64,000 nucleotides of DNA, from NCBI RefSeq assembly GCF_029784155.1, contig NC_073693.1:28184002-28248001 (forward strand). Direction: 5' to 3'. Source of the DNA: Uranotaenia lowii (taxonomy: Eukaryota > Arthropoda > Insecta > Diptera > Culicidae). Positions 33,282 through 45,674 of this stretch are shown here, piece after piece. Within the stretch, counting starts at the first letter, position 1; each line of letters starts with the position of its first letter. The notes under the pieces are model-generated. The model saw nothing but the letters and a program-made list of their open reading frames with translations. It was not told where the DNA came from and did not search any database. A program made the position numbers and the translations under genes.

Positions 33282-34617
33282 TGTAAACGTAAAGGGAGCC
33301 CCCTAGAATAAACATTGCAGAATTTTCCCTCATTAAGCGAGCTGATATAATCAGGACATTTTTAATTTTTCAAAACAAAATCTGGACTCGATTTGATTTC
33401 GAATTTTTTAAAACCCCAAGAACAAAAATTTAGATAACGCGTGGATACCGGTCCCGAGTTGATAAAACTGAGAACTCTTCAAGATTTTTTTTTAATGTGG
33501 ACGATCCCAGCAAAATACGGACTTTTTTCAATCAATATTCTGACAAACATTCATTTTTTTGCTTGCCCCTTTTTCATCGAAAACTAGGACATGTTCAAAA
33601 AACCTTTTTAGAAATAATACATCGCTTTCTCCTAATTATTGAATTTGCAATATATTTGAGGAGGTTCCATCTTATTTAATATTAGGTTTCAATTTTGAAA
33701 TATTTCCTTCACATAAAAAAAACGGATTCTGTGATGACTGGAATGGCTTTTTCTTAGCTTTGTCGAAAATTGAATAAGTAACAGTTACTATCCGCTTTTG
33801 GCGAAAAAATATTGAATTGAAAACAAGCATTTCTCATTTTCATTAAGTACAAAAGTCTTGTAAAATTACAAGATAACTTTAAACTTACATTATTCAAGAG
33901 GAACTTTAAAATATGCAATTTAAAGATAGCTTCATGTTTGCTTCAATTAAATAAAAAATAAATTTAATAAACACTCCGGAATTTTAAACGAGCAATGTCT
34001 GGGTAAAACTAAGATATCATTGAAATTAAAAAAAAAATACAAAAATTATTTTTAAAAAACATCGAAAATCGTTTCAAACTATCAGTTTTCTAGAGCTTTG
34101 CTAAAAATAAAATCAATGCTTGAATTTGACCAATTGGCAATACTGAGTTTCTCTATTGAATTTCTTTTCCAAATCTAGAATAAGATTTGAAATTCGGATG
34201 GATACTTTTCCACCAAAGTCTTATCCTGTTGATTCTGTCTGAGGTACTTCTATTTATAATCATCCTCTGCTGAAGAAAATATCCTGAATTCAGCATTTCA
34301 TTATCCAATTTTCCGTCCATTCTTAAATAAAGTTCATCATAAAAACAATCTCGAAGTTGAATTTCGAATTTCCATGAGTAATTCTTTACCAATATATTTT
34401 TCTATTTTTCTTATCGTTTCTTATTCTATATTTTCAAACAGAGATTAAATTCTTTGAGATTTTCAAGTCTTGTGTTGTTCCTTCAGTTTCATGATTTTTC
34501 TGAGCATTGAGAACTCGAGAACATTTTTAAAGGTTATTGGAATTCCTTATCTGATTTTGAAATTTCTTAATATTTAACTGAACTACTTATTTTTGAACAT
34601 ATTATAACCATTAAGAA
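33282..34617. other. Intronic AT-rich stretch
   Basis: Short frames only. No recognisable gene or element. Confidence 0.5.
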
Positions 34618-35337
34618 TTAAGGGGTGTAGATTCTAACGGGTAAAAAAAACACCATTTTCACGAATTTTCTTAGAGCCGTCGTTCAAACAAATGTATTCA
34701 AATTGTTTGCATTATACAAAGCATTGTTAAAAGAACATTTAGTATTTTTTTCGTAAAAAATATTGAAAAATGAGCCGGTGGCGGAGCACTTTCGAGGATG
34801 CCTTTTAGAAAACAGGATTTGCGGTGGACACTGTATCTCAGCACAGAATCATCTGAAGTCAAAAAATCAGAGCCAAATATTTTTAATAGATGTTTTTCTG
34901 GACCTCAACGATTTTATTAAACTTAAAAAATTTTTTATGAAATTTTTGTGGCTGTTTGAAGTAAAAACTACGTTTTTTCACGAAAAGATCCGCCATTTTT
35001 CATCTGTAAAATCTCCCCAAAGTAAAAAAAAAGGAAAATCGTTGGGGTTTGGTATTTTATATGTAGAAAATATGTTCCAAATTTGAAAAGAATCGGATAA
35101 GTAGTTTTCAAATGACGATGTCCACGGACTTTAAAAATGTGCTTTCGAGAGAAACGCGTTTGAAGTTCTGCTCTAAAAATGATGCAGTATTAGATAAGAG
35201 AAAATAAAGGCCTATAATTCCTACAGTTTTGCTTCGATTGACTTGAAAATTTGACACAACATTCTTGAAATGTTTTAAAATAAGAAAATAAAAAAAAAAC
35301 GATTTTTTGAAAGTGTTAGACCCTACTCCCCCCTTAA
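34618..35337. mobile_element. TTAA-flanked inverted-repeat element (non-autonomous)
   Basis: The left end is TTAAGGGGTGTAGATTCTAAC. Right end, read on the minus strand: TTAAGGGGGGAGTAGGGTCT. TTAA at both borders is the target site of piggyBac-type elements, and the ends are a recognisable inverted repeat. The 107-codon frame inside (34763-35086) and the minus frame at 35108-35377 do not resemble a transposase. Classification is by target site only. Confidence 0.55.
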
Positions 35338-36149
35338 TGTTTTCAACTTTTGTCAAATTAAGAAGAACTTTACTCACGACACTTTACCATCCTTGTGGCA
35401 TTCGTTTCTAAATTTGATTTGAAATTGTGATTAAATTGTTTTTATTATGATTGTGGTTCTGGATAAAATTCATTTTATTGTTTTGAATTTTTTTTGTAGA
35501 ATTTTTATATCTGAATTTCCATGGAATATATGTTAAAATCATTTGTTTGTTTTTTATTTGGATTCTAAGTCTGAATTATTAATGTTATTTCTCATGAGAA
35601 AACCATTAATTACTGCTTGCTTCATGCACATACTATGATACAAAACGATGAAATGAAAAACATCTATTTATTTCCAAAATAGAGAATGTTATTATTTGAT
35701 AGAGTTAATAAACAAATTGGGAATTGAATTTTGCCTTTCACAGCTCTAAACAGAGTTTACATTTTGCATCAGTAGATTAACTGCTCCGCGATATTAAATC
35801 ATATAGGGACCCTCGATAAAAATTGCAACGGGCTTACTCCGGCCCTCTATATTCGGAAAAGTTGATAACACATAACTTAGATACTATTTGTAACGTTGAA
35901 CAGCTAAGCCGAAAAAATGAAAAAAAAAAATATATTCTCCGAATTTATGCCTATTTTTGAAAGTTACTTCGAAAACAAGATCTGATAGAAAAAATATCGA
36001 TGAATGTTTAGAATCAATGCCAAAAAAAATTCAAAATTTAATATAATATTTTTAAACCTCGCACAAATGTGAATTTTGCCGCCTGGTGCAATTCATTTTA
36101 AGTCAAGTTTGAAAAGTTTAAAAGCTTCAAAAAGTAATTTTTTCCATTT
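35338..36149. other. Intronic AT-rich stretch
   Basis: No recognisable gene or element. Confidence 0.5.
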
Positions 36150-39055
36150 GTCATTTTTGTAATTTTTGTATATTTGTATTTTTGAAATTTTTGTCATTTT
36201 TTTAATTTTTGTAATTTTCGTTACTTTCGTAATTTTTGTAATTTTCGTTACTTTCGTAATTTTTGTCATTTTTGTCATTTTTGTATTTTTTGTTATTTTT
36301 GTCATTTTTGTCATTTTTGTCATTTTTGTCATTTTTGTCATTTCTGTCATTTTTGTCATTTTTGTCATTTTTGTCATTTTTGTCATTTTTGTCATTTTTG
36401 TCATTTTTGTCATTTTTGTCATTTTTGTCATTTTTGTCATTTTTGTCATTTTTGTCATTTTTGTCATTTTTGTCATTTTTGTCATTTTTGTCATTTTTGT
36501 CATTTTTGTCATTTTTGTCATTTTTGTCATTTTTGTCATTTTTGTCATTTTTGTCATTTTTGTCATTTTTGTCATTTTTGTCATTTTTGTCATTTTTGTC
36601 ATTTTTGTCATTTTTGTCATTTTTGTCATTTTTGTCATTTTTGTCATTTTTGTCATTTTTGTCATTTTTGTCATTTTTGTCATTTTTGTCATTTTTGTCA
36701 TTTTTGTCATTTTTGTCATTTTTGTCATTTTTGTCATTTTTGTCATTTTTGTCATTTTTGTCATTTTTGTCATTTTTGTCATTTTTGTCATTTTTGTCAT
36801 TTTTGTCATTTTTGTCATTTTTGTCATTTTTGTCATTTTTGTCATTTTTGTCATTTTTGTCATTTTTGTCATTTTTGTCATTTTTGTCATTTTTGTCATT
36901 TTTGTCATTTTTGTCATTTTTGTCATTTTTGTCATTTTTGTCATTTTTGTCATTTTTGTCATTTTTGTCATTTTTGTCATTTTTGTCATTTTTGTCATTT
37001 TTGTCATTTTTGTCATTTTTGTCATTTTTGTCATTTTTGTCATTTTTGTCATTTTTGTCATTTTTGTCATTTTTGTCATTTTTGTCATTTTTGTCATTTT
37101 TGTCATTTTTGTCATTTTTGTCATCTTTGTCATTTTTGTCATTTTTGCCATTTTTGTCATTTTTGTCATTTTTGTCATTTTTGTCATTTTTGTCATTTTT
37201 GTCATTTTTGTCATTTTTGTCATTTTTGTCATTTTTGTCATTTTTGTCATTTTTGCCATTTTTGTCATTTTTGTCATTTTTGTCATTTTTGTCATTTTTG
37301 TCATTTTTGTCATTTTTGTCATTTTTGTCATTTTTGTCATTTTTGTCATTTTTGTCATTTTTGTCATTTTTGTCATTTTTGTCATTTTTGTCATTTTTGT
37401 CATTTTTGTCATTTTTGTCATTTTTGTCATTTTTGTCATTTTTGTCATTTTTGTCATTTTTGTCATTTTTGTCATTTTTGTCATTTTTGTCATTTTTGTC
37501 ATTTTTGTCATTTTTGTCATTTTTGTCATTTTTGTCATTTTTGTCATTTTTGTCATTTTTGTCATTTTTGTCATTTTTGTCATTTTTGTCATTTTTGTCA
37601 TTTTTGTCATTTTTGTCATTTTTGTCATTTTTGTCATTTTTGTCATTTTTGTCATTTTCGTCATTTTTGTCATTTTTGTCATTTTTGTCATTTTTGTCAT
37701 TTTTGTCATTTTTGTCATTTTTGTCATTTTTGTCATTTTTGTCATTTTTGTCATTTTTGTCATTTTTGTCATTTTTGTCATTTTTGTTATTTTTGTCATT
37801 TTTGTCAGTTTTGTCATTTTTGTCATTTTTGTCATTTTTGTCATTTTTGTCATTTTTGTCATTTTTGTCATTTTTGTCATTTTTGTCATTTTTGTCATTT
37901 TTGTCATTTTTGTCATTTTTGTCATTTTTGTCATTTTTGTCATTTTTGTCATTTTTGTCATTTTTGTCATTTTTGTCATTTTTGTCATTTTTGTCATTTT
38001 TGTCATTTTTGTCATTTTTGTCATTTTTGTCATTTTTGTCATTTTTGTCATTTTAGTCATTTTTGTCATTTTTGTCATTTGTGTCATTTTTGTCATTTTT
38101 GTCATTTTTGTCATTTTTGTCATTTTTGTCATTTTTGTCATTTTTGTCATTTTTGTCATTTTTGTCATTTTTGTCATTTTTGTCATTTTTGTCATTTTTG
38201 TCATTTTTGTCATTTTTGTCATTTTTGTCATTTTTGTCATTTTTGTCATTTTTGTCATTTTTGTCATTTTTGTCATTTTTGTCATTTTTGTCATTTTTGT
38301 CATTTTCGTCATTTTCGTCATTTTTGTCATTTTTGTCATTTTTGTCATTTTTGTCATTTTTGTCATTTTTGTCATTTTTGTCATTTTTGTCATTTTTGTC
38401 ATTTTTGTCATTTTTGTCATTTTTGTCATTTTTGTCATTTTTGTCATTTTTGTCATTTTTGTCATTTTTGTCATTTTTGTCATTTTTGTCATTTTTGTCA
38501 TTTTTGTCATTTTTGTCATTTTTGTCATTTTTGTCATTTTTGTCATTTTTGTCATTTTTGTCATTTTTGTCATTTTTGTCATTTTTGTCATTTTTGTCAT
38601 TTTCGTCATTTTTGTCATTTTTGTCATTTTTGTCATTTTTGTCATTTTTGTCATTTTTGTCATTTTTGTCATTTTTGTCATTTTTGTCATTTTTGTCATT
38701 TTTGTCATTTTTGTCATTTTTGTCATTTTTGTCATTTTGTCATTTTTGTCATTTTTGTCATTTTTGTCATTTTTGTCATTTTTGTCATATTTGTCATATT
38801 TGTCATTTTTGTCATTTTTGTCATTTTTGTCATTTTTGTCATTTTTGTCATTTTTGTCATTTTTGTCATTTTTGTCATTTTTGTCATTTTTGTCATATTT
38901 GTCATATTTGTCATATTTGTCATTTTTGTCAATTTTGTCATTTTTGTCATTTTTGTCATTTTTGTCATTTTTGTCATTTTTGTCATTTTTGTCATTTTTG
39001 TCATCTTTGTCATTCTGTTATTTTTGTCATTTTTGCCTTTTTTCATTTTTTAGTC
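36150..39055 (+). repeat. 9-bp minisatellite array 2, (TTTTTGTCA)n
   Basis: About 270 uninterrupted 9-bp units (36290-38733) are followed by about 30 more after a one-base deletion near 38733 that shifts the register. The left edge decays through TAATTTTTG and TTACTTTCG units and contains a 27-bp duplication at about 36210-36264. The right edge has grouped variants (CATATTTGT near 38788 and 38893-38911). Single variants include TTTGCCATT (37148 and 37256) and TTTCGTCAT (37658, 38302, 38311, 38600). Long frames on both strands (968, 880, 597 and others) are by-products of the period. The unit is the reverse complement of array 3. Confidence 0.97.
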
Positions 39056-40599
39056 ATTTTTGTTGCTACTGACAATCCAAATCGATCGTCTGTGCGAATT
39101 TCGACATTCCAAGAAACGCTCAACTATTCTGATAAAAATATCGACGACAAAGACAACAACAATCGCTCGGAAAATAGGTTCGGAAGTTCAGAAACTTTTC
39201 CAATTTTTCGAATAATGAGATAACTTTATCATGCTGCTCTCGCGGCCAGTTCTTATTCTGTTTGTGGTGCCAAGCTGATGATTTGCTCAATGTATATCCT
39301 GGGTCCTTAAGCCATAAGCTGTAATACCCACACGGAGTCGCTGAAAACCCTTTCGTTAGTATTTTCTTCTTTATTTTATGCTGAAGACTTTCTCCAGACT
39401 GTCAGTTTGTGAAACTTTCGTTGCTAAGCATGAAGAATAGGGCAATCACTATGCGGCTTTTCACGCCTCCACATTTTTTTTATCTGGGATTCGGATTTTT
39501 TCTTGGTTTGAGTCATTTGCACTTTTCTTTCATTACAACTTGTGCTGACGCGAGATCATAAATGTGATTAATAAGTCTACAAAGTTTTGGAAACAACATT
39601 ATCGGAGAACTAGTTGAAATATGAAATAAATAATAGTTCACATTTAGATGAAATTTCCGCGTTCCTCGTAGTGGGATATTGTTGTATGGATTCGCCAATA
39701 TCAATTAAGTGAACATTTCGGTTCAAAACGAATCGAATTGGTGACCCAATACCTCAATGAAATGTGATGATTCTGGGAAAACAACCAGCCTTTCGGTTGG
39801 TTTCAGTGGGAATGTTTCCGGAAACCTGGTGCAATTTCGAGGGAGCCAAACCAATTGGTAGTATGACAAATTTAATATTCAAATTGCGAGTTCGATGCAG
39901 AACAATGCACTGCAAAGCCAATCACAACTTTCATTAGAAGGAACCATGTGGTTTCCTCTTTGATGGTTAGGGATGTTCAAATTTAGAAAAATGTAGATTT
40001 AACAACTTTGATTTTTTATTCGAAGCATTTCTTTAAAATTTAAGGCATCAATTTTTCATTACTTAACTGATTCTATATATCTTGCTTAGAAAACGTTGAA
40101 CGTAACAAATTGAGCATCCCGAACAAAATGTCAAGCTATCCTCAATTATTGTCAAATTAATTAACGCAATATACGCAGTTTTTGGCTCACTACTGCTAAG
40201 AGTGAGGTTCGAATCGCCCTGCCTTCAAAATATTCAAAGGTATCTAAAACTAATTCAAAAAAGCACCTTTTGCTTTTTTTTAATTGAAAAGAAAACGATT
40301 CTAAACATTATGTGTAATATTAAGTTTTGAATCAAGAATCGGAGTGAAAAAAAAATGCACTTACCAATTTGCGTTGCAATTTCAAGAGCAGTATTGGTTA
40401 TTTTTCAAATCTTTTTCTGCAAAATGAAAATTTCTTTAAGAAGATGTTGAGTGGGATTTAAAAGCGTTAATGCTCTAGATATATTTACTTTCAAAACTGA
40501 TAATGCTTGATATCGAACTATCGTTTACGAGCTCTAATAAATTATCAAAAGAAATCGATCTAAGGATCGACTGTTAAATGTAAAGGAAGCCGCTTCTGG
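39056..40599. other. Intronic non-coding stretch
   Basis: No gene recognised. A B-box-like GGTTCGAATCGCCC at about 40205 hints at a decayed tRNA-derived sequence, too weak to annotate. Confidence 0.45.
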
Positions 40600-41230
40600 A
40601 TATTCAACGCCCGATATAACCTTCATCCTACTGCATTGGGTCGATTTCTGATGGAACGACCGCTTTTAAACTCTATCAAAAACCAAAAAAACAACTCATC
40701 CAACTTACAGAGCTGATTACAAGCAATTACAATTCGCCTTTCTGATTCCGCCCCCCAAAGCAGATTTCTGCCGGCTTCGGAACAAACAAAATCCACTTAA
40801 TGCGAGTGGTGGTTCGATAGTTCGAGTACAATTGTCCGTTCAGGATTCAAAAACGTCCACACATCCTCCATTCATACTCGCAAACCGAAACTTTGCTGCA
40901 TTGTTGGTCCAAAAAGTCCGAAAACACCACCCATTATTCCGCAAAAGTCCTGTTTTCAGCTTTCATTCAACCAAACCCCATTCTGAACCCAAAAATAAGG
41001 GGGAGAGAAACAGAAAGAGCATTCTTTCTTTCTCACCCCTGACCAAAGAAAAAAATCCCTCCACAACTGAAGCTGAGCCACTCCATTTGCACTCAATTCA
41101 GCAGCCCTTGGTGGAGTAGGAACTGAAAAAAAAAAAATCTGGAGGTTGAGCCTCAAATTTGGTTCTTTGTCTGCCGGCGGGAAAGCGCTGACCGCCACTT
41201 TGTGGAAGAATTGTGCAACCGAAACGCCAC
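40600..41230. promoter_or_regulatory. Unique GC-richer intronic island
   Basis: Balanced composition, no repeats, and overlapping frames of 95 and 80 codons without protein similarity. Candidate conserved non-coding sequence, inferred only from its contrast with the surrounding DNA. Confidence 0.25.
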
Positions 41231-42230
41231 TCCGTTTCGAGGGACACTGAAAAAAAAAATCTTTTGGATTATTTATTAATATACAGAACTAAATTTAATA
41301 AATTTTCACGTTGAAATCGGTACCGATATTGTGAAACTTCATGTTCAACCTTTTATAAACTTGTTTTCTTTAAATAAAAAAAAATTAAAGGAAATTTCAT
41401 CCAAATAATATTTGAACTTTTTACTCAGTGCAACCTTTTCTGCTTTTGATGCACTTACTCGATGCTACAATGCAATGTGAAACATGTTTGGATCTGTATC
41501 CGTACAAATGTATGTGTTGCCATTGCCGATTGACTGTATGTGTGTGTGTGGGAAACGAAAATGGTGCAGTATTCCAACAAAGAGCGGCATTATCAACCAC
41601 ATTGCGCGATGCCAGCGAATAAAAGCCGTTGTTGCTGCAAGTTGAAGGAAAAAAAACTGAACAACAACCGCACACGTCCAACAATCGAACGTTTTCTGAA
41701 CTTTGCAACCGTTTAAATATGCATTGGATTTCTTTTGAAATTTGAATGTGGCTTACCGCGCGTGTTTTGTTTGACCTGGATGGAATCTAAAACATAACAG
41801 TAAATAGCCACGAATAAATAATAAAAACTTTGGCTAAACTTGTGTTCACTTTGTTCCTAATTTGTATTACCTTTTCAACTTATTGTTAATGGATTCAATA
41901 AACATATGAACGAGAAACACATGAAAATAGCATTTTTGGTGCCTATAAGGCCGGAACAAATATCAAATTTTTCTTTTGTCACAACTCACTCATACCCGAT
42001 CCCACTTTTTCGAATTTTCTGAAAAAAAAAAACAAAGAGGAGAATATCAATTTTGAAGTATTCTATGTAAATTTTCAAAATTTTATCAAATATTCGAAAA
42101 GTTACAAGAGCAACAAACAAACTGTAGATGGTGAGAGTTTTATCACCTTTTCAATTCGTGATTTCATAAAATTTTCAACACGATTTATAGATTTTGTGCC
42201 TTGTGAATTGAATGCAATTTCCAAAAAAAA
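41231..42230. other. Intronic non-coding stretch
   Basis: Frames of 95 codons (41421-41708, -) and 64 codons (41428-41622, +) lack domains. Nothing recognised. Confidence 0.45.
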
Positions 42231-42650
42231 AATCGTGTAAAAAAAGTTCGAAATAACCGGGCAAAATTCATCGCTCATTTTGAGTAAAGTGGCCAACTTG
42301 GACTGTAAATCGATCATTTCCAACCAGGTAGACCATTCTGAAGTGATTTGAGTGAAACCGGGAAGCTCAAAGATTTGTTTTGAATTGCTTTGTTTTGGGT
42401 TTTAAGCCACGGTTGTTCCGGAACTTCCGCAGAGTCTCTAAGTGGGCATTCCGGCAAGTGTTTCCGTCGGGAAGCAACACCCGAATCCATTTACGACCCA
42501 AGAGTGGTTCGGACAAAAAGCGGGAATGTGTAGAACCTGTTTTTGACATGTTCAAAAATCGTCTTATTTCGAGAAAATCGTTTAAAAAAAGTCGTTTAAA
42601 ATAAAACCGTGTAAAAAAAGATCGTTTAAAAAAAGAATCCATACGTATCA
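42231..42650. repeat. Short interspersed CGTxTAAAAAAAG words
   Basis: TCGTTTAAAAAAAG-type words recur at about 42232 (TCGTGTAAAAAAAG), 42578, 42590, 42606 and 42620, partly in tandem. The segment 42380-42550 between them has balanced base composition and unknown origin. Confidence 0.4.
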
Positions 42651-43965
42651 TTTTGGAGGCCATATAGGTACATTAGCTAACATATTCTTGACTTGGATTG
42701 TATTAATTTACGATTTGCACGACTTGTCATGCGCGTCATTTACGACTACCCTGATGCTTTTTGGAATATACTATGGCAATTTATATCATCGTATAGATGA
42801 TTGAGGTTGTAATATACGACATTTTTCCTAACAATATGGAAAGTTTGACGACTTATTTGGTCGCCTTTTGCGATTTGAGTGCAGGGCTTTCATTTTCCTT
42901 CAGTTGAATAAAAATAAGATTATTATTTTTTGTACTTTAAACCAATTGGTTTATTCATCCAAAAAAAAAAAAAAAAGGTTATTTCAAAGAAATGCGTTTT
43001 TTTGCTGTCGAATTCAAGTTTATATCGTACAAATTTATTATTTGCCTGATTGCTGATTTTTTTCAACGTTCATGAAGTTATTGTTAGTCCCCTGACGATA
43101 CGATCTGCAGCTAATGATGGTCCCTTCCATGCTATCTGAAATATATAAATTCAAGAGGATTTGCTTCAAAAGCATTAAACTAAAAGCAAATCGTATATTT
43201 CTACAACTAAAATCTTTTAAATCGTAGAACATGTCATCGATGATCTAAAAATAGATCAGCATTTTGAAGCTACCATAAATACAAGTCTAATCATCGATGT
43301 CGTATTATCATAAACGATTTTATTGAACTTATTTGTATTCTTTTACGATTGCCAGCAAATACGTTTTACAAAAATCAGACATGCGAATTAATTTGCATAG
43401 GTATACGATTGCATACACATTATTACGAATCAATGCAGTTATATACGATTTTATAGCATATATCTTCAGGTGGCAACCAAAGTTGCGAGCTTATTTTTTT
43501 TCTGCTAAGATCTAACATCTGGTTGATATAATTATATAAACCGTATTTCATGTTTAAAAAAATCTAAATTACAAATAATTTTATGCATAGCACGACAAAA
43601 TCTGTCAATCATGGCTGATCATCGTCCCAGAAAACCATTTGGTGGGTATTTCGAATTTGCAACATAAATATACGTGCAAATATACATGTAAACATATCGC
43701 ATATAATGCAGCAAGTCCATATAGATACATTAGCACACAATTTCTTGATTTGGATTGTATTGTCGTAATAAAATCATGCAATGTATTCAAATACGATAAA
43801 GAATATGCATGGGCCGCACATTGTAGGTGCAGATATACGAAAATGAGTTTAAATAACATTCTGTACGATATAATCTGTAAAATACAATACGACTTCTGGT
43901 TGTCTGGATTTTTTATTGTTTCGCCCCTCACCATGTTCCACCAAGCAAACAATCAATCGCATTAG
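42651..43965. repeat. Unclassified repeat region rich in TACGA/TCGTA words
   Basis: About twenty TACGA, TACGAT or TCGTA words occur in 1.3 kb. A segment near 42662 (CATATAGGTACATTAGC then TTGGATTGTATT) is repeated with changes near 43718 (CATATAGATACATTAGCAC then TTGGATTGTATT). The regular recurrence suggests one element with internal duplicated ends, but no terminal repeat or transposase was found. The frames of 108 and 115 codons here do not look like genes. Confidence 0.4.
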
Positions 43966-44240
43966 AAGTGATAGCTCAAGTCGTTAACAATGTTAATGCG
44001 AATCGCAATTCCTACCAAAAAATTAAACGATACTTAAAATGGTTACTTAAAGTCGGAGTAAATCTGATATGATGAAAAGTCCGCCTTGTTTGCAAATGTA
44101 TTCTTTCTCGCGGGATTCAAGTGAGTTTTTTTTTATTAAGTCGCCTGAGCTACCTGACTTGTTTCGAGCAAATCGACGTTAAAATTTGGAAATCATTTTC
44201 AATTCTAATGTTGACAATATGCATATTGCATATACTGTAA
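43966..44240. other. Intronic AT-rich stretch
   Basis: Nothing recognised. Confidence 0.5.
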
Positions 44241-44242
44241 TT

Positions 44243-45121
44243 ATTAGACCGCTGCAAAAAAAAAAAACTTTTCGTTGCCATATGTTTTTTCATGCCTTTT
44301 GGTCACCAAACCTCAGTGTAAATTTTGAGATGATTGATTTCTGAGTTTGCGCAACGTGTTTCAATTTTGTATGGAAATTTGTATGGAAGAAGAAATTGAA
44401 GTAGGCGTTGACTTGAAGACAGCGCACGCGTTTTTTTTTCTCCTTCCGTGGAAAATTTTTTATTTGTTAATTTTTATAGTGAAAATTTTCGAGGAATCTT
44501 GACAAAACACTTTAAACAGAAAGCCCGAATATGTGTTGTGTCATAAATAGTTATTTATCATATCCTGGTTATTTTACAGTGCTGTTCTTCGGAACTCGTC
44601 TACGGGGGCTTAAAAAACGGAATTCTGTCAGTTCCATGAGTGTTTTTTCTGTTTTTTCACGAAAGAAAGAATGGTGCTATAGGCGATTAGAAGTGCACAA
44701 ATTTTCAATCATTTTGAAGAACATGAAGTGTGTTTTGTTTTGTGGTAGTTCAATAAAAGTTTTTGATGAGGGCAGATTTGGAATTCAGCATCGAATCCTA
44801 AATAATCAAAAAACTAAAAGGTCATGCAATTGAAGTGTACGCTGGCTGGCGTGTTTTAGTTAAAAAAAAACTTTTTAAATCGAAAATGAGTGCACGTTTT
44901 AAAATGAAATTGAAGAAAAATTGAGGAAAATTCCAATGCTGATTCATGTTGACATAAGAGACCTTTTTTTGTAATTTTTTCGTTCTTGCTGCATGGAATG
45001 TGATTTTTCCATGAATTTGTTTGCTTCCAAAATTTTTAGTGCTATCTTTAGCAGCAAATTCAACCGAAAAAAGTAAGCGGTGGTGTACAAATTCAGGAAT
45101 TTGAAATTTCAGCGGTCTAAT
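44243..45121. mobile_element. TA-flanked inverted-repeat element with GACCGCTG ends
   Basis: ATTAGACCGCTG at the left and CAGCGGTCTAAT at the right are exact reverse complements. TA borders fit a Tc1/mariner-type target. The interior of about 880 bp holds frames of 100 and 119 codons with no transposase motifs, so it is probably non-autonomous. Confidence 0.6.
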
Positions 45122-45180
45122 GTATATTGCCTCCACTTCGGAAGGTAAATGCTGTTTTTTTTTGAGTTTTATAGTTATCA

Positions 45181-45576
45181 TCCGAAATCCGGATCAACCA
45201 AAAACCCGTTCAATTTTCTTACAAATTTGGTCAAAACCCAGGAAACACTCAACAAAAATCAAGATAAATTTTTTTTTAATCAAAACTCAACAGCAGATTT
45301 TAAATCGTATTTTAGGTGTGCAAAAATCCATTCATGATTATTTTTATAAAACTTGCTTAAAAAAATTCGTTTTGCACGCATAAATAAAAAAAAATCAACA
45401 ACACTATTAGGGTTTAGGTTTTATGTTTGTTTTGGAAAATAAAGTGCATAAATCCAGACAAAATCCAGCCTGTTTTGATGAAATTCGAGCAACCGAGCCG
45501 GACCGGACTTTTTCCAAATTTTGTATTATATATCCGGGCAAATCTGGATGAAACCAGGAAATTTGGCTACCTTATT
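45181..45576 (-). repeat. CCCGG-rich element, copy C
   Basis: Contains ACAAATTTGGTCAAAACCCA, TTCATGATTATTTTTATAAA and ATATCCGGGCAAATC, and ends TTTGGCTACCTTATT, matching the family end. The left end is shortened relative to copy A. Same orientation as copy B. Confidence 0.65.
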
Positions 45577-45674
45577 CTATAATCTATATGAAACGTATAA
45601 AAAAATTGTTGAAAACCATACGTACAAAAATGATTTCTGGGTTGTCCAAAATTGCACTTGGTCTTGCATTCTGA

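Noticed and set aside
36093..39223. Very long frames of MTK, FVI, LSF and CHF repeats on both strands
   Set aside because: Five of six frames are open in any array of this unit, and the array lies in an intron.
40180..40230. tRNA or SINE from a GGTTCGAATCGCCC box
   Set aside because: Only the B-box-like word is present; there is no A-box or stem support.
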